Positions 62,550-64,000 of a stretch of DNA of 64,000 nucleotides are shown piece after piece. Position numbers and translations under genes: made by a program. The first letter of the stretch is position 1, and every line of letters begins with the position of its first letter. The notes below the pieces were generated by a model. The model saw only the letters and a list, made by a program, of their open reading frames with translations, was not told the DNA's origin and searched no databases. This DNA is from an uncultured Porphyromonadaceae bacterium (lineage in GTDB: Bacteria; Bacteroidota; Bacteroidia; Bacteroidales; Muribaculaceae). The stretch lies in assembly GCA_947177685.1 (NCBI GenBank), contig CAMWVE010000006.1, forward strand, positions 1 through 64,000. The letters are read 5' to 3'.

Positions 62550-63023
62550 ATGATAAGCAAAGTAAAATTCAGCAAATTCAGCATAATATTAACTTGGGGT
62601 GTCATAGGGTTGCTATGCGTAGGCATCATCTGCTCATGGGGAATCCCTAAGAAAGTGATTACGGGGAGTGTGATACTGGCAGCGATGATTGTATCGGGGA
62701 TGTTTTATGCCCCGCGCAGCATAGAGCTGACTGAGGATTGCCTCATTATCCGCTCGATGTTGAAAAAGAAATGTATCCCTCTGAGCGAGATAGCTTTAGC
62801 AGAAAGATGCTACCCTTCAGGCGGTGGTATCAGAATCTGTGCAAGCGGTGGATTCATGGGCTACTGGGGCTATTTCAACGACATAGTGATAGGCACCTAC
62901 TTCGGCTATTTCGGCGACCGTGACCAGTGTATTCTGCTGCGGCTCACAAACAAGCGGCAGTATGTGATCAGTTGCGAGAACCCCGATGAGATGCTGATGG
63001 AGATTGACCGGAGAATCAATTAA
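62550..63023 (+). CDS. Membrane-anchored bacterial PH-domain protein
   Basis: 157 aa. Two hydrophobic helices at about 10-28 and 34-53, then a beta-rich domain: APRSIELTEDCLIIRSMLKKKCIPLSEIALAERCY, a Gly/aromatic loop (CASGGFMGYWGYFNDIVIGTYFGYFGD), QCILLRLTNKRQYVISCENPDEM. This order fits the bacterial PH-like domain family. It is third in the XRE operon, 20 nt after the regulator. Role unknown. Its stop runs straight into a family 2 hairpin. Confidence 0.7.
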   Translation: MISKVKFSKFSIILTWGVIGLLCVGIICSWGIPKKVITGSVILAAMIVSGMFYAPRSIELTEDCLIIRSMLKKKCIPLSEIALAERCYPSGGGIRICASGGFMGYWGYFNDIVIGTYFGYFGDRDQCILLRLTNKRQYVISCENPDEMLMEIDRRIN

Positions 63024-63066
63024 GACCCGGTCCCCAAAAATTTGTTGAGGCTGGGGAACGGGGTCT
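63023..63066. terminator. Family 2 hairpin between converging genes
   Basis: AGACCCGGTCCCCA (63023-63036) pairs with TGGGGAACGGGGTCT (63052-63066) with one bulge and a 15-nt loop. It begins at the stop of the PH-domain gene and lies before the converging 63099-63683 gene. Copies, whole or partial, are at 47157 and 56716. Confidence 0.65.
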
Positions 63067-63098
63067 AAGCCTGTCCGCGAAGCTCCGTCAGCGCCGTG

Positions 63099-63683
63099 TC
63101 ATTCAGTGAATTCATCAATGTCAGCGACCATATCGTCGTTGATGCTGTCAAGTTTTTTCATTATCAGAATAACAACCACTATGGCTACGACAACTGAAAT
63201 ACCAACAATGAATAAAATCGTCCATCGGAGGGTTTCATCAAGAGTAGTGAAAAAAATGTTGAGATGGCACCACTCATAGTAAGTCCACAAAAGCCATGGA
63301 ATCATAACAACAACTGCTATCACTGCCTGCAAACGTCGCACTTTTTTCTGTTTGACTATAAATTTTTTCAATTCAAGCATGGAGTAGCTGTTGAGTTTCT
63401 TCGGACCGATCCTGATTGTCCAGAAATCAAGAATAGTGTCAGCGCCACCAATAATCAAGAAAACCCATGCGACCCATAGAGTTGATTTGCAGGCATAACA
63501 AATGCCGAGGATAATCAGGAAGATTACGGGTAACAACACTACCTCTCCTATTACAATTTTATTCAGCAACGAGGCTTTGCTACCCATTACCTTAGCAAGC
63601 AGTTTTTTACTTATTATCTGTGATTTGTCAAGGCTTTGTTTCATTGCTGCCATTTGCAGGCGCATTTCATTGAGTTCGTCCAT
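63099..63683 (-). CDS. Membrane protein next to an ECF sigma factor, possible anti-sigma factor
   Basis: 194 aa. The first 30 residues are a charged amphipathic helix (DELNEMRLQMAAMKQSLDKSQIISKK), then four membrane segments (about 40-62, 68-86, 118-136, 148-172) and an acidic tail (DDMVADIDEFTE). It starts 3 nt after the sigma factor gene. The N-terminal helix before membrane segments fits a partner that holds a sigma factor at the membrane, but no anti-sigma domain is recognised. Confidence 0.6.
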   Translation of the reverse strand: MDELNEMRLQMAAMKQSLDKSQIISKKLLAKVMGSKASLLNKIVIGEVVLLPVIFLIILGICYACKSTLWVAWVFLIIGGADTILDFWTIRIGPKKLNSYSMLELKKFIVKQKKVRRLQAVIAVVVMIPWLLWTYYEWCHLNIFFTTLDETLRWTILFIVGISVVVAIVVVILIMKKLDSINDDMVADIDEFTE

Positions 63684-63686
63684 CGG

Positions 63687-64000
63687 TTATTCAGGATTAG
63701 AAATTTTCTTCAGTTTTTCTTTAATTCTCACAAGTCGCACACCAATCGCCTTAGCGTTCATGCCTACAATGGCGCCAATTTCGTCATACGGCATATTCTC
63801 AAGCCACAGCAAAATTATGGCGCGATCCATAGGACCGAGTTGGCTGATGCGGTCGTGGAGCATGCGGGTCTGTCGCCCTTCGGCACTCTCCTCGCTGAAC
63901 GCATCAGGAGCGATGTCAATGTCGACGGTCGTAATCTTTTTCTTCCGTTTATAGGATATGCAGGTGTTCAGAGTCACGCGATAGACCCATGACTTCAGAC
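63687..64000 (-). CDS. ECF-type RNA polymerase sigma factor (5' part outside window)
   Basis: Only the C-terminal 104 codons or so are in the window; the frame runs open through position 64000. LKSWVYRVTLNTCIS is the end of region 2, and RISQLGPMDRAIILLWLENMPYDEIGAIVGMNAKAIGVRLVRIKEKLKK is region 4 with its helix-turn-helix. A GTG near 63977 is not the true start. The membrane protein gene follows 3 nt downstream, the usual order for a sigma/anti-sigma pair. Confidence 0.88.
   Translation of the reverse strand, partial: LKSWVYRVTLNTCISYKRKKKITTVDIDIAPDAFSEESAEGRQTRMLHDRISQLGPMDRAIILLWLENMPYDEIGAIVGMNAKAIGVRLVRIKEKLKKISNPE

Overview
The window looks like a chromosomal segment of a Bacteroidales bacterium, probably Muribaculaceae or a close relative (inference). 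The grounds are: a complete GldK/GldL/GldM/GldN core of the type IX secretion system (T9SS) with PorP- and PorT-like proteins and the giant SprA translocon; Bacteroidota-specific families (DUF4199, DUF4924, DUF6048, DUF6452, DUF3108); a two-gene methylmalonyl-CoA mutase; and many promoters of the Bacteroidota form, TTG about 19-20 bp before TAnnTTTG, with hardly any Shine-Dalgarno sites. I saw no rRNA, tRNA, CRISPR array or intact insertion sequence.

Layout, left to right. 0.3-6.3 kb (+): an amino-sugar kinase fused to a RapZ C-terminal domain, a MurU-like nucleotidyltransferase, aroE, a YeiH-type permease and ComEC. 6.3-12.2 kb (-): AI-2E family permease, a RelA-type (p)ppGpp enzyme with a degenerate hydrolase domain, a lipoprotein, a BASS-type transporter and a Crp/Fnr regulator. 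12.4-16 kb: an MFS carrier, a 36-residue membrane protein missed by length cut-offs, a HigBA-type toxin-antitoxin locus whose toxin carries a stop at codon 8, and a flavin reductase. 16.1-29.7 kb (+): a long tightly spaced run (DUF4199, glycosyltransferase, DUF6452 lipoprotein, DUF6048, SDR, rpiB, murI, ruvA, sprA, GNAT). 29.7-33.9 kb (-): repeats with a strong terminator, then mutB and mutA. 34-41.3 kb: an MBL-fold protein lacking metal ligands, typA, gyrB, rnr. 41.3-43.5 kb: an accessory island with a doubly broken T9SS-cargo-like gene, a DUF6291-like gene and a hairpin-rich noncoding block. 43.5-46.9 kb (-): a four-subunit 2-oxoacid:ferredoxin oxidoreductase with surE. 47.3-54.2 kb (-): porT-porP-gldK-gldL-gldM-gldN. 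54.3-56.7 kb (+): lipid kinase, DUF4924, DUF3108. 56.8-60.4 kb (-): TonB-dependent receptor and MFS transporter. 60.6-64 kb: rplS, a cysteine-poor thioredoxin-like protein, a small membrane protein/XRE regulator/PH-domain operon, and an ECF sigma factor with a membrane partner running off the right edge.

How it fits together. Two blocks supply most of the T9SS: the motor and ring (gldKLMN with PorP/PorT) and the outer-membrane channel (sprA, in one run with ruvA and murI). The broken gene at 41.4 kb ends in a motif resembling a T9SS sorting signal. MutAB and the 2-oxoacid:ferredoxin oxidoreductase fit anaerobic fermentation with succinate/propionate metabolism. The most unusual items are the silenced toxin-antitoxin locus with its palindromic operator and tandem-repeat leader, the kinase-RapZ fusion beside MurU, two families of repeated terminator hairpins, and operator-like palindromes at the TonB-receptor and XRE promoters. 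I found no clear new defence system or other wholly new system.
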